The notes under the pieces are model-generated. The model made no database searches. It worked only from the letters and a program-made list of their open reading frames with translations, and was not told where the DNA came from. Positions 36,601 through 48,868 of a DNA stretch of 64,000 nucleotides are shown here, in pieces. This DNA is from Larimichthys crocea. Taxonomy: Eukaryota; Chordata; Actinopteri; Sciaenidae. How positions within the stretch are numbered: position 1 is the first letter of the stretch; every line of letters starts with the position of its first letter. The stretch is from positions 4,763,811 to 4,827,810 of the forward strand of contig NC_040029.1 of the NCBI RefSeq assembly GCF_000972845.2, written 5' to 3'. Position numbers and translations under genes: made by a program.

Positions 36601-38429
36601 AAAGTCTGTGTAGAGTAAGAATAAATGTGTTTTTAAGTGTTATTAACCACCCAACTAAATTTGAAATTTAGAAAATATTGACAAGTTTATGAAATTAGGT
36701 GCTCGGCTTCAAGACTCCAGGACTATACTTGCGATTTGGTAGTCATGACTGATTAGATCCAGTTTGACTGAATCATGCCTGTCTATGTATGAGGTACCAC
36801 GAATGAGTAAGTTGTCAAATTGACCAAAAAACAGTGGCGACAACAAAAAACAAGCATATTATATTGTTAATTTAGTTTGCTGTGTAGAGGAACGGCCCAC
36901 CTGAAGTTCACCTCAATCTTCGATTCATTATTCCACCAAAGTGTTTTATTTTGGCAGCGCACGGCCGAGGCAAACTGTTTTTCGATATCGCCGCAATTAC
37001 ATGTAAGTCAATTTGTTTGACTCATTGTGCAGTCCACCTGTTGTTTTGTGTGGGTCCATGTCTTTTTTTATGGTTCATACAACCATAAAGTGTTGTTATC
37101 TCATTTTTGATTTATTTAGATGTTGATCAGATCATGTGAAGCTGGGACACTAGCTTCTGATAAATTATACATATTAAGAAAAAGGTGCTAAAAGTTTGTT
37201 CAGTCATAAGTCATTGTAAGCACCCACAAACCACACAGCAAATGTTGTTTTTTATATGCAGCACAACTTCCCAGCACAGGTTTTGCCCCGAGGGCTGAAA
37301 TCACTCCAGTCAAGTAAAATAAACAATTTAGCAGCGGATTTCGGAGATTACACTTGACTTGGTTTTAAGTCTCATTCACAGCTTCACAGATCGGAAACGT
37401 TGGTCGGTTAATTCAAACATTCATGATTCAGTTGAACCGCTTTATCAGGTTCTTGCGTAATGCCAACGTGGGTGGTTGAAAACAGGTTTCTGTTACAGTT
37501 CGTAAACAATCTGATAATTCACTTGGCGCTATAGAGAGGGAGGGCAGAGATGCCGAAAAGACAGGAGGACTAGTGTCAATTCAATGATAATTATAGTCCC
37601 AGGAAGAAAAAAAAAATCTGAAATCAACAGAAAAAAACAAACATATTGAGGTATGGATTTCTGCCCGAGGTGAGGTGCTGACAGTATCTCTCTCTGCTAT
37701 CTGAATCTGTCACAGAGCTTATTCCTCAATTTTAGTTCTCTGGAGTGGAAGAAGAAGGAGAAGAAGAAGAAGACAGGGGGGGGCGAAAAAAAAAAAACTC
37801 CCCGGCACTCAATCTCATCCACGGGCAAAGCCATCACTCACACGGTCATATTTGAATTAGATGTCTAGACATACAGTTTGCCAAAGGACTACTCTGCTTT
37901 GTCGCCAAGGGTTTCCGTGTAGCCCTTATCCTCTATCAAAATGATAGAGTCCCAGAAAGGATCCAAGGCCAGAAATGAATGCGGGTGTAAATGGATATGA
38001 TCTGGAGGGGGGTTTCCTGGGAATGGGTGTCCTGTAAATCCTCTTTCTCAGAAAGGGAAAGGAAATGAAAAATCCAAACGATGCAACAGAATCAACATGG
38101 TACTGATACTCATGCTAGAAGATGAGGGATGAAGTAACCAGCAACTCAACCCAGCTATACTCACACTACTTACCACATTTTTAAGGCGGTATAAATATAT
38201 ACGATGCTAGTTCCCAGCATGGGTAACTAGTGATGCATACAGTACCTATTGCCAATATGAATAAAAGTAAAATGCTCTTTTAGAAACATTTAGAATGGGA
38301 ACCATCCCAATCAAGGTCTGGTCATGACTTGACATGACTAGCATGGTGTTTAGTAAATGTAATGTTCACCAACTTCACCAACAACACTGTATACAATGTG
38401 CTGCTAAGCCTTCTGGGAGTTGTATTATA
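36601..38429. other. Unique non-coding DNA
   Basis: No gene supported. There is an imperfect (GAA)n tract at 37748-37773, a G-run then A-run at 37775-37797, and otherwise AT-rich unique sequence. Confidence 0.5.
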
Positions 38430-38640
38430 GGTGTCAGAAAGTAAAGGATTGGACAAGTGAAACTTTTGACCAAATGATGGCGCGACGAAAAACAGCAATG
38501 TCAACCTCATGGTGAAACTAGGGGTAAAATCAATGGACAGTGTTGGCTTGATCTTCTGGGGACCATGAACGCAAGTCCGAAATGTCATGGCAATCCATCC
38601 AGCAGTTGTTACAGAGATATTTTAGTCTGATTTATTATAG
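38430..38640 (+). repeat. Fish dispersed repeat, non-coding
   Basis: Words such as TTGATCTTCTGGGGACCATG, AAATGTCATGGCAATCCATC and CAGTTGTTACAGAGATATTT match a dispersed teleost repeat I know (ATCCTCTGGGGACCATGAATG..AATTTCATGGCAATCCATCC..GTTGTTGAGATATTT). A more eroded relative lies at 55865-56075. Borders are approximate and the class is unknown. Confidence 0.55.
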
Positions 38641-39696
38641 TACTCGTGCTCATGTTGCTGTTTTCACCAAACACCAGATAATTATGCAACGTTATTGTGA
38701 AGGCAGTTTTTTTCCGACAGGCGTTTGGTTCTAATCCAAAATATGAGTGTGTGTGTTTTTTTTTATTTTATTCAACAGGATTACAATTGAACTGTCTGGC
38801 TGATTTAATTCACCATTGCAAAACATATCAATCAATAGATGCCTTTTAATTGGGTGCTACCATGCAGCTAACTTGCAACCAGCAGAGAACCCACACAGCT
38901 TAATGTTGAATAGCATGGCACGTTATCTGATTGGAGCTCAGTTTGAAATATTTCAAATCGTCCCGAATTGTTAATGTTGTCATTGTATGAATATGTAATG
39001 GCCGTGCCGGCGCGCCGACGCTTCCTCTCTGTTCCCCTCAAAAGCAATTTGTTTTCTGCTTGTTTACCATCGGCGCTACTTGTGTCTAAAATGACCATTA
39101 AACCAAGAAACCATGTCACTGTCCATTACACATAAATTGATGTTTGTCGCCTCTTGTGCCGAAGGTTTCAGAATGACATCAAAACATGTGCAGGCGGCTG
39201 ATTATCATCGACATGAATTAAGCCGCTCGACGTGCTTGCGACACCTCGAGAAGTTAATCCTGACATCAGTGATCCATCGCCCTTTATTCACCCCCTCTGC
39301 ACTTGACTTCGACTATAGGGTGACAGCTCACCCACACTCACAACCCTTGCATCCATTTTCACTGGTCTCGACGTGCCAGGATTTGTACACCCTCCCTGAT
39401 TAGTACGTATTATTGTACTCGTCATCCTTTTCTGCTACCAAGAAAATAGGCCAGTCTTTCATTCAGACGTCTGACTGTTCATAAATGTTTAAGCGTGTAC
39501 AAATTTGTGACCGTGAACAGGTGCATCCGAGTGTGTGTGTGTGTGTGAAGGTGGCAGTCATTTACACAAACAGACACTGTCCTTGGATAAGCTTTCTGGG
39601 TTTCACAAGCACCTTGCTTTCGATTCAGGGACCCATACAGTTCTGTGTGTACAATTCCCAGCTCTATAACTGGCTCCATCATACATGCTGTGCATA
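38641..39696. other. Unique non-coding DNA
   Basis: No gene supported. A short GT run is at 39531-39547. The 96-codon frame at 39113-39403 has no recognised domain. Confidence 0.45.
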
Positions 39697-40015
39697 GAAA
39701 GAGGGGGGGAGAGAGGGAGCAGGGGAGGGAGGTAAAAAGAAGGAGAGAGAGAGAGAGGAAGAGACAACATGAGACAGAAACGGAGACCTAGAAAAGGGAG
39801 GCGAGAGAGAGAGTGAGTGGATTGAGAAGTGGAATTCACCACACAACAGTGCCATCTAGTGGTCTCCATCCCTTTTTCATCCATCCCTTCATCATCCCTC
39901 CTTCCTTTTTTTTTTCCTCCCCTCCTTTTTTTTCCCACCACTGTTCCTCCCTTCTCCCAGGCCACGGCGCCCCCCGCCCACCCACCCCCCTCTCGAATCT
40001 CACAGCTCGCGCTTC
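39697..40015. repeat. Polypurine block followed by polypyrimidine block
   Basis: 39697-39825 is almost all G and A on the plus strand, with GAGAGA and GGGAG runs. After a 40-bp neutral stretch, 39865-40015 is almost all C and T, with T9, T8 and several CCCC runs. The two halves are roughly complementary in composition, so a single strand could fold on itself. Frames of up to 142 codons here are artefacts of this bias. Confidence 0.8.
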
Positions 40016-43000
40016 CTTCTTCACACATCACACACGCCTACGTGCTTACGCCCGCGCACATTAACATGCACGCAGGACGGCGCATGTACGCCTGCACGGA
40101 TTCCTGATTTTGGCATGCCGAAGCAGCAGCGACTTGTAATTTTTTGTGCGCCGTGCACAACCGCAATGATTCCAAAACAAGCAAACAAGGGGCCCACACA
40201 CCAACGCTTACACAAAGCGAAGAAGTTGCCAGCTAGTATAAAAAAACACTTGTTTTGTCCCTGCCGTCCTCTCACCCTTGTTTACTTCCATTTTTCTACC
40301 CCCACCCCCCCTCGTGTTGTTTTTTCACCCCTTCGACATATTCTCCACCTCTCCAGAGCACCACCACCCAGACTGTAAACAGCGGTGATGGATTACTAAT
40401 TGTCCTGCTCTGGATGCAGGGGAGGGGGGATTGGGATGTGGTGGCACTGTGGTGTGTAGTCGAGCACAATCGTGCAATCAGTGGAGATAGGAGGGGGGGA
40501 GCAAAAAAAAAGAGATACACACTTCAGTGTAACGTGTGTTCTCTATCACATACACAGAAATGATGAGATGTTACATGACAGGAGATTTTGACCTTCACAC
40601 TAAGCATATGGCCTTGATTGAGTATTTGCAGTTTGATACCTTGCCCATTAGCTTTGCTTTGATAGCTGTAATTAGGCCCTTGGGGGATGTGCTGCAATCT
40701 TGAAGCAATATACTCTGTCCTGCAACATAAAAAAGAAAGCAGGCTTTACTGCGAAGGTGTTTTTTTTTTCTCTCTCTCTCCTCGAGTGTAGGTTTTGCTA
40801 TGGTATGAAAAAGACTTCAATAAAACCGAGCAAACACAGATTTAGTGTGCCTTTTTTTTTTTTATTCGGACGGACACTGGTGGTAGCAATGACTTCCCAC
40901 GCTGGCTATTTTAATGCCATGCTTATGGTGGACAGGCAGGAGGATTGGCATTGTGGATGAAAATAAAAGCAAACAAAGACAGACCAGACTCAATATAAAA
41001 AATGGAGCAAATAAGTCAGCTCAGCTAGGTTACCAGTGGGATGAGATTTCCTGTGTGGGTTTCAGTCCGATCTCTTCAAATTCTGTGACATGGTTAAAGG
41101 TGTAGTATGTGCATTAATTCAGCCAAAACTTCAGAGGAATATCTGGTTGCCAATCTTGTGGTTTGGACAAGACTCCAATCGCCAAATCCCAAAAAAGAAA
41201 CCACAAATGCCACAAACAAGAGCGAGCTCTGCAAGAAAGGGAGTAAACACATCTCCTGGAAATGTCTCGTACGCATGTCTTCTTGCGCGTTAACAATTTT
41301 GATAACTAACTTATTGTAAAGATTTTCATCGTAACTTGAATATCTTTGGGTTTTAGACTCTTGGTCGCACAAGGCGACACCTTAAGCTGTGGGAAATTCT
41401 TCCAAAATAGTGACAGATCAGTCAATAACACAAGTAATGGATAGTTAGAGAGATTAGCATTTGAGTTGGAAGTTCATTCTCGTCATGTGACACTATATAT
41501 TTTACAGATAAGGCTGAACGTGCATTTACAAACTGGTAAAGCGTTGTTGGAAAGACATACATGCTGATGAGTTGCAGCATTTTTCGTCATGGTAATGTGA
41601 GTGCCAGCATTTTTGAGCTTAAGCTTCTGCTTTAATTTGACCTTTTTTTTTTTTAAACTGTCTCTTGCAAATCTTCTAAATTAATGTGACTGTAATACTA
41701 ATTGCCAGGGTACCCTTTAAACTGTGCTTTAGTATCTTAACCTTAATTAGATTATTTGTCTCAACCTTGTTGCGTGAGGGACATTGCATTTCTAATCGGC
41801 GCAGCTGTCACGCAATCCGGTTCATGGGCAGGTAAACGTTCAAATCCATCATGTTAACTCACGGCGTTGTTGAGTTAAAGTTGTTTAGATAAAGTTCTCG
41901 GTGAAGTTTTTCTTGCCTTCATGTATTGATTCAAGGTAGTTGTTCCTTTATAATTCAAAGACACACATTTTACTGCTGCTACCAGCACCGGTTGTGATGC
42001 TGGATTTACAGATTGTAGTACAGTACTGCTGTCAAATCCATAAACTGTAAAGTCTTAATGCCACACTAAAAGTGAGCTTGAGTCAGCACACACACATCCC
42101 CCTTATCTCTAACTCCACCTTCCAATCCATCGTCCTCTCTGCTTCCTGCTTCCTTCCTCTCATGGACTCGGCGGGTCACATCACCCATCAATTCAACCGA
42201 CACCAGCCAATGGAGATGTTATCTGTGCAAGCTTTGGCTTGTGATGGCGGTGGTGGGGGGGCAAGTTGATTGCCTTAATGAATTATATATGCATTATTGA
42301 TAAGGTCTACTTTTGCCCAGCTTCTATAAATATATATTTATATAACGTGTCACTTTGTCTAATCGTCACCGGCTGGCCCCATGTCCTCAAGCGTCTGGCA
42401 AGGAGGACGGCCCAGGAGTGGTGCCAACTGTGTTTATATGCAGGTTTGCAGCTTTGGATTATTAGGAAGGGACTGTGTTTGCATGCAGACTAAAAACCTG
42501 GTCAATGCACAAGTCACTGTTATTTAGAATAAAAGTTCCATGGAATAAATATTCGGAAATGAGTCCTAGTTTCCCCTGAGCAACACAAATTGCACGGATA
42601 CATAGATGACTGATTGACCGGATGATTGATTTTGCCTGCGAAGAACAAACCCCCCCACATCTTCTGCTGACAGATATCAAGCAGCTCCACTGCTCAGCAA
42701 ATGTCATTCATAATTAAAACGGAACCAAAAAGATGAGTTCGGCTTCAGGAGTTCAGACGGCAGCCCAGCAGGCCGGATCTCCTTGACTTCTTTTGCAGCA
42801 ATGAGGACTGACTTGATCAATCATCACCCCTCTCTCCCGCCAAAAAAACATCTCCTCCGGGCTTGAGGCTGCTCGGTGAATAATTTAAACGCAAACTTTG
42901 GCAGCGTCTACCCAGTCGTCCTGGGAGGAGTGGCTTAGCAGTGGCAGCGTCAACGATTGTTGTGTCGTTCCAATCTCAGCAAAGCCAATCTCCTCGTCAC

Positions 43001-44166
43001 CGCCTCTAGCTGTGGCGACATCGGAATGGATTCACAGGCTCTTTCATCAGTAGTGGTGCTCGTGCAGTTGCACAGAACAGATGAGGTTCGGCACAGCACA
43101 CGGGCTGGAGATGTAGTCATCGCGTTGCACAGAAGGGCTCTCTGTCTCGCAGATGTACACATACACAGAAACAGAGGTACCGCTCTTGATCCGGAGCGAG
43201 AGCAAACACTGCAAGACAAACGACTCAAAGCGTTTGTTCTGGCGACTGTCCTCCGAGCTCGCACAACGGGGACAAAGTGTGTGCCATGCTGACTCATGAG
43301 TTATAGTAAGACAGAAAGCACATACATCGACAAACATCTCCCAATGTGCAGCCGGTGGCAGATAAACCCGCCCGCCTTCCACTCATCGCTCAAAGCAGAA
43401 TACAATAAACGCGCCGTTGTGTCATGGGTGCATGGATTTTAACAGTAGCCGGCGTGAATGCTAAAATGCGTTACCTGTCACAACAAAACTAAGACAAAAG
43501 CTAGACTATAAGTTACGTATCAGCCATGGCATCTCTGTGGCTGACAGTCAACAGCAGAGCTCTCTCTTTCTCAGTCTTCTGATCTTAGCAATCAAGAAGA
43601 AACCCAGTGCCGTCAATTGCGGTGACATTTTCTTTCCGTACATCTGACAGGCAGCAAAAGAGCTCCACTTTTAAGTTGCTCCGAAGTACAGTAGGTCTTC
43701 TTTTAAGGAGGAAGGAGTGGCTCTAATTGCCGTCATTTGGTACAAGCGAAGCTCCTTTCATTTTCCCGGCTTGACTCGGACCCCGAGAAGTTCAGCTTGA
43801 CATTCTGAGAGCCCCCTTTTTAGACCCTCTGCTACCCTTTACTTTGTCCCTCTACCCCGGATGTCATCATGTCGGCCTGTGCTCCAAAGAGAAAGACAAA
43901 AAAATAAAAAAAAATACCTTCCACTTTGCTGGCGAGGGTCTGCAAAAAGCAGCTGCAATTATTTTGAGCCTTGAGGGGGGGGGGGGTTGAAGGAAGAAGA
44001 AGTTGGAAGGGGTGAGGATATCTGGGTGCAATTGGTTACGCCTTACCCTCCCCTGCTGAATCTCAAAGAGACACAGTGATGAGTGGAATGGGATTGCCCA
44101 TTTAGTTCCTGGATAGAGTCCTCCCCGGATTCACAGCTTTGAACCCTCTCACACGTCACAGATAGA

Positions 44167-44170
<4 letters not shown>
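40016..44170. other. Unique non-coding DNA
   Basis: No gene supported. 42950-43382 is unusual in having three frames of 111-115 codons overlapping on both strands, with balanced composition but no recognised domain. A weak dispersed-repeat start (AAAGGTGTAGTATGTGCATT) is at 41097-41116. T-runs lie near 40759, 40851 and 41645, and a G10 run at 43976-43986. Confidence 0.45.

Positions 44171-44198
<28 letters not shown>
44171..44198. repeat. (CA)n microsatellite
   Basis: Fourteen uninterrupted CA units. Confidence 0.95.
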
Positions 44199-44302
44199 GC
44201 ATTGCGACTTTGGTAACTACGCCCTGTGGTCCAAATGATGACTCAGTGCTTTAATCGTATTTGCAGGGGATTGATGCCCGGCGAGGAGTTTCCACACTGC
44301 AG

Positions 44303-44410
44303 AGTAGAAGAGAGAGAGAGAGAGCAGGGAAGAGATGGAAGTGATAGAGGGAGGGAAAGAAAAGTCTCAGACCAGAATAATAATAAAAAAAAAGAGAGAG
44401 AGAGAGAGAG
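44303..44410. repeat. Purine-rich tract with (GA)n runs
   Basis: GA runs at about 44309-44323 and 44393-44410 (nine units) within a purine-rich stretch, separated by AATAATAATAAAAAAAAA. The Glu/Arg-rich frames here are artefacts. Confidence 0.85.
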
Positions 44411-45191
44411 CCATCAGAATCAGAGGTGCAGCTATTGAACCGCGACGACTGTTTCACAGAGAACTCATTATTGTTCTCAGCGATGAGAAGAGACGGCCTT
44501 ATTATTCTCCTGTGCATAACAAGAACTCATAACAGGAGATTGCTGGCAGCGTTTATGGAGTAGGGATACTGCTTAGGTGCTTCTTGTCCTTACCTTTGGC
44601 GCACTCTTTTCTCACATAATCCAATCACTGGAGCTTATTTTACTTGTTAGTACTTTGCATTCTCCTGGAAAGTGGAAGGCGAGGGCGGTGGGAGGCGGGT
44701 TGACGTGGTAGCAGCGGCGGCGACGGTGGTGGTGGTGTAGAGTTGGAAATGGATTTGTACTTTTTTTTTCTCCATTTCTGTTTCAACTCTGACAATTTGG
44801 CATAAATTAATAGCTGTGTTGTCATCGAAAAAAAAAAAAGAAAGAACCAAAGCCTGTGCACTTAACGCTTCAGTGCGGCTTAATTTCCGACAACACCCTT
44901 TTCTAAATGTAGCTATTACACACACTCATTAGAGCTCTTTCCTAATATAATCTACTATATTACCTGTTTAAATTTTCAAATATAAAACAGTCAGGAGAAA
45001 GCCTCAATTATTACTGTTCAGACACATTTGAATTAACTTAACTAATCCAAAATTCAGTAAAGAGGGATAAAGTTTCTGAACTTTGAACCCCCGTCAGAAG
45101 CCGCGTCTAGCCTTCGGTTTTAGAATCACATCCGGACAGTCTTTCATCAAGCAGTGAATAATTCTTAAAAGTTAACACATTTTACAATTGA
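44411..45191. other. Unique non-coding DNA
   Basis: A short trinucleotide-like patch GTAGCAGCGGCGGCGACGGT followed by GGTGGTGG (44709-44736), a T10 run at 44761 and an A12 run at 44828. No gene supported. Confidence 0.45.
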
Positions 45192-45782
45192 TGTTACGGA
45201 CCTGCTTTTCAATTTTTGCTGTGTAGCATTGCAATGTGTTTCTGGCAGTATGCGACGAAAACGGTCATTCCTACTTATACTTACTTACTTATGTTATAAA
45301 AATGAGGGTTACACAGCTAGTTAGATGTTTTAACTTATACAATGTTTGTTCTTACATCATATGTCCTTAGGGCACTTCCCTTTATTGATGTTTTACTCAG
45401 ACTGGCAGGGTAAGGTAAAGTTCAGGTTAATGTATAAATAGAGGGATTTGAGAACAGAATGAGTCAGGGAGATGACATCAAGATTGGGGACATACTAGCT
45501 ACTGATTAGGTGATATGTTGAAGTAAGCTGTTTAAAGGCATTATATGCAAATTGCAAATTGACTGTTAACAATTTACAGGGATTGAGACAGCCCATCTTC
45601 AGGAAAATGTATAAGAACCAACTGTTAACGCTCCTCAGAGAGCCTTTTTCTCTGTAACCCCTTTAGGGAGTTGCACTGTGAAACGCTCCTCTTGTACAAG
45701 AACAATAAATTCAACTTAAACTTTGATGTTTTGAATCCGATCCTTCTTATTTAAGGGTTTTTCTTTAAAAATTCCTGTAACA
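45192..45782 (+). mobile_element. Possible solo LTR of a retrovirus-like element
   Basis: The block starts TGTTAC and ends GTAACA, a 6-bp inverted repeat of the TG..CA type that bounds LTRs (591 bp). Inside, in the expected order, are TATA-like words at 45433-45440 and 45610-45615, then a GC-balanced leader and AATAAA at 45704-45709, 95 bp after the second TATA, with a T-rich region following. This is the layout of U3-R-U5. No second LTR, primer-binding site or polypurine tract is visible beside it, so it would be a solo LTR left by recombination. I see no clear 4-6 bp target duplication, which weakens the call. Confidence 0.42.
45704..45709 (+). promoter_or_regulatory. Polyadenylation signal inside the putative LTR
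   Basis: AATAAA preceded by CTCTTGTACAAGAAC, in the position expected near the end of R in an LTR. Its function is inferred only from context. Confidence 0.4.
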
Positions 45783-48700
45783 ACTTACGTCTGTCTTCTT
45801 TGGTTTGCAATACACATCCATAAATGGGTTTTACCCAAAATATACAAGACTATGTAAGAAACTACATACAGAACACTACAGACAAAAGACAAAACTCTAC
45901 AAGAAAACACACACTAACAATGCACAAACAACAGTAAATGGCCGTAAAACTGAAAAATACCAGACATACCTCTTTGTGTTCCATTTTCAGTGGGTGCAAA
46001 GAAAAGCCATCTGTCCAAATTTACAAAAAGACACCTTTTCATTGTATTTCTCATCAATAACTCTGATGGTGGCGTGATTTCTACACATACCTGGTTAATA
46101 TAAATATTTTTTTTAATCCAGCTAAATTCATTTCTGATAGTGTGATGCACAGAGTGCACTTTTGCTTCGAGTTACACAAGCTGACCAAACTCTGTCAAGA
46201 TGTCCCTGTTTCATTCTCCTGTGCATTAAATCTGACCCAAATGTTCCAAAACAACCCGACTTTAGCCTTGGTCGTCATCGGCAATGAAGAAAAACACAGT
46301 CGCCGACTCCATCTGAATGGTTTCCTTATAAGAAAAGGCTCCTTGGTGATTACAGTAATAATGCTGAAAGAACTCCTTGACACAGTTGCCCGTTGGAGAT
46401 GCTCAAAATGTTTCCATTTGCATCAGTGCTAGAAAGGCTAAAGTGCAGAGGCTCATATTATGGTAAGGTTGTTTTCACTGTTGGTAGAGATGACCATTGC
46501 CATCCATTGTACTTTAACATATTGCTCATGACCATCTACCTGAACCTGGTCACACTTAGTAACAAAGAGGAGTTCATCCTGTTGATTTGGAGTTGAGTGG
46601 CATTTCATCCTGAGTGTACCTGCAGTACATAATATACGCTATACGATAAGAGCTTTTGAGCCCATATAGAAAGCACGGTAAAGTGGTTGAATATAGCTAC
46701 ACGTGATGTGCGGGAACAACTCATAAAAACAAAGTCACATCTGTAACCACCGATAAGAAACAAGTGGCCATATCATGAGTGATCTTTTCTCTCTTTGACT
46801 CTCGCTGTGTGCTCGCGAAAGCCTATGTGTTATGGTCAAAAGCCATCAAGAGCGACGATACACTAGCAATCAACGCGACAAGTGGGTAATCACACTTGCA
46901 AGGCAAGATTTGATTTCGTCTGTAGGGTGTGACGAGTCAATGGCGTGTCCTCCAAGCGCGTTCTTTGGTAGAACATACTGGACGCCACAAAGCCACAGTG
47001 CTGTTTTGATCAATAACATGAATCTGGAAGCACTTTATTGAAAGTTGGCTTTTTTAGTGCAGGAAACATTAGAACTGTCCTCGTGTATCTTGATCGGAAA
47101 CCATGTTTCCTCAGCTCCCCCGTTTCTTCCTCTCAACGTGCAAACCTTGAGTTGAATGAAGTTTGACAACTCTCGAAATTCTCTAAAAGTGAAGATCGCT
47201 TTGTTCTTATTTACTTTTAAATATTACACAGTTGAGTTCACACTGACACGTTGAGTTAAAGACAAGAAATAAGTGGACATAACTGCAAGGGGCTGTGATG
47301 TTTGACAGTGTACCGAATCTGTAATACACGGACGTATGCGCGGTCTGTTTTCATTTTGTAAACGCACACGAGAGAGCGTAGAGAACTTTTAAAGCGTCAC
47401 CGGTGAATGATTAGCTGCAAAGTTTTCAGTTCACCGCTCCGGCAATCTAAAACAACTCCGAGAAAGGTTGACTTCTAAGGAATGACTTTGGACTGTGTCT
47501 GTGTCTGCCATCTCCCAGATGATAGGCTGCTACACCCCGAGGTCACATTTAATCTCATATTTCACAAAAAAAGATAATGGGAAATCAAAGCATACGCAGC
47601 TCCAAGCGCGAGCTATTGACTAAGTATTCGCCATGCAAGGAAAATGAATGTGGGGAGTTTATCTCTGTTTCTCTGCTTCCACACACTGCCGCGGTTGAAT
47701 TGGTCCGAGCCATTGCCATTAATACTGTGAGCACCACTTGGAGTATTCACTCAAGTTAGAAAGCAGTCTGAAGGCCCCTCTATCAACACCGGGACTGCTA
47801 TCGCAAGTGCTTTATGCCAAGTGGCTGTGTGCAAATATGGAAGGTGTTTTACAGAAGCCCATATATAATAACCTGATTTTTTATTTTTATTTTTTAAGAA
47901 TGGGATTGTTTTTTCTTAATCATCCATTTATTTATTGTTTTATTCTGCAGGAGTTTGCTCACCACCACGGCGGCAGCGCTGCTTGCGGAGAAGCATTAAA
48001 ACCGTCTGAATTCTCTTGGAAAAAAAATAAATAAATAAATAAAAATAATCAACCGAGCTGTGCAATAAAAAACAACAAAGGCTAGCGTAATGAGCACAAG
48101 GCTTTCACAGCACCATTATTAGCCAATGCGGAGAGATGAGGGCCCTCGCACAATTACAAGTCCTGCACTTATCTTGTGGAAGCAGATTCTGCAGGGAAAG
48201 GGGGTGCAGGGGGGGGGAGACAAGCTTGTGTTTGTGTGTGTGTGGGCGTGTGTGCGAGTGCACGGCCAAAACCAATAAAATGACAATCCCTGATGGTCCA
48301 ATATTCTATAGAATTCCACAAACTAAGCAGGACAACATGATATTTGGTGATTTGTATCATGTCATATGGACATGTCATTATCTCAGAGCTTGGCATGATG
48401 GTATATCGGGCCTTGTTAACTGTTATAAAGTGCTGCAATGTCGCGTAACTATGATGGATTGGGTCATATGGCATTTATTATAGCTGCAGCATCTGTGTTA
48501 AAGGGTAAACCCTTACTGAATCACGCAGGGCAGAAAACTGCTGCTGGCAGATTCTGTAATTGTGGGACATATCATGTCTGAGGGATATGATATGTCCAAT
48601 GATATATATTTTTTATGAGCCTGTTTTCCCACAAAATACCACAGCTTGTTATAGCAACTCCAAGGTATTATAGGTACCCCTTTGTGGGGATTTTTTTCCT

Positions 48701-48790
48701 CTTCTCTGTAAACAACCAAGCTATTTTTACATTCACTGTTTCTCAGCAAAAGTCCAGGCCTCCTCAAGGCCTCATAAACATACTGACATT
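45783..48790. other. Unique non-coding DNA
   Basis: No gene supported. At 47943-47950 TTATTCTGCAG precedes a 50-bp GC-richer stretch (GAGTTTGCTCACCACCACGG and on), which resembles a splice acceptor and exon start but lacks a donor or a recognisable peptide. (AAAT)n lies near 48026-48043 and a GT-rich patch at 48228-48255. Confidence 0.45.
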
Positions 48791-48868
48791 TTAATATGGG
48801 GACTTATGGAGACTGACTTTATTCTGTAGCCAGCCCCCAAGTGGCTGTTTTGATGAAGTGCAGTTCTA
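48791..48868 (-). repeat. Fish interspersed repeat fragment, reverse orientation
   Basis: Read on the minus strand it shows AACTGCACTTCATCAAAAC, GCCACTTGGGGGCTGGCT and CAGTCTCCATAAGTCCCC. The same words in the same order occur at 3811-3883, with a few substitutions and short indels. It is therefore an inverted, shorter copy of that repeat. Confidence 0.7.

Noticed and set aside
39603..40107. Several 62-142-codon frames on both strands
   Set aside because: They are translations of polypurine and polypyrimidine tracts (Gly/Lys/Glu or Pro/Ser/Phe runs), not proteins.
41092..41400. Possible MITE beginning AAAGGTGTAGTATGTGCATT
   Set aside because: The start resembles a known dispersed fish repeat, but I could not find a matching inverted end or target duplication.
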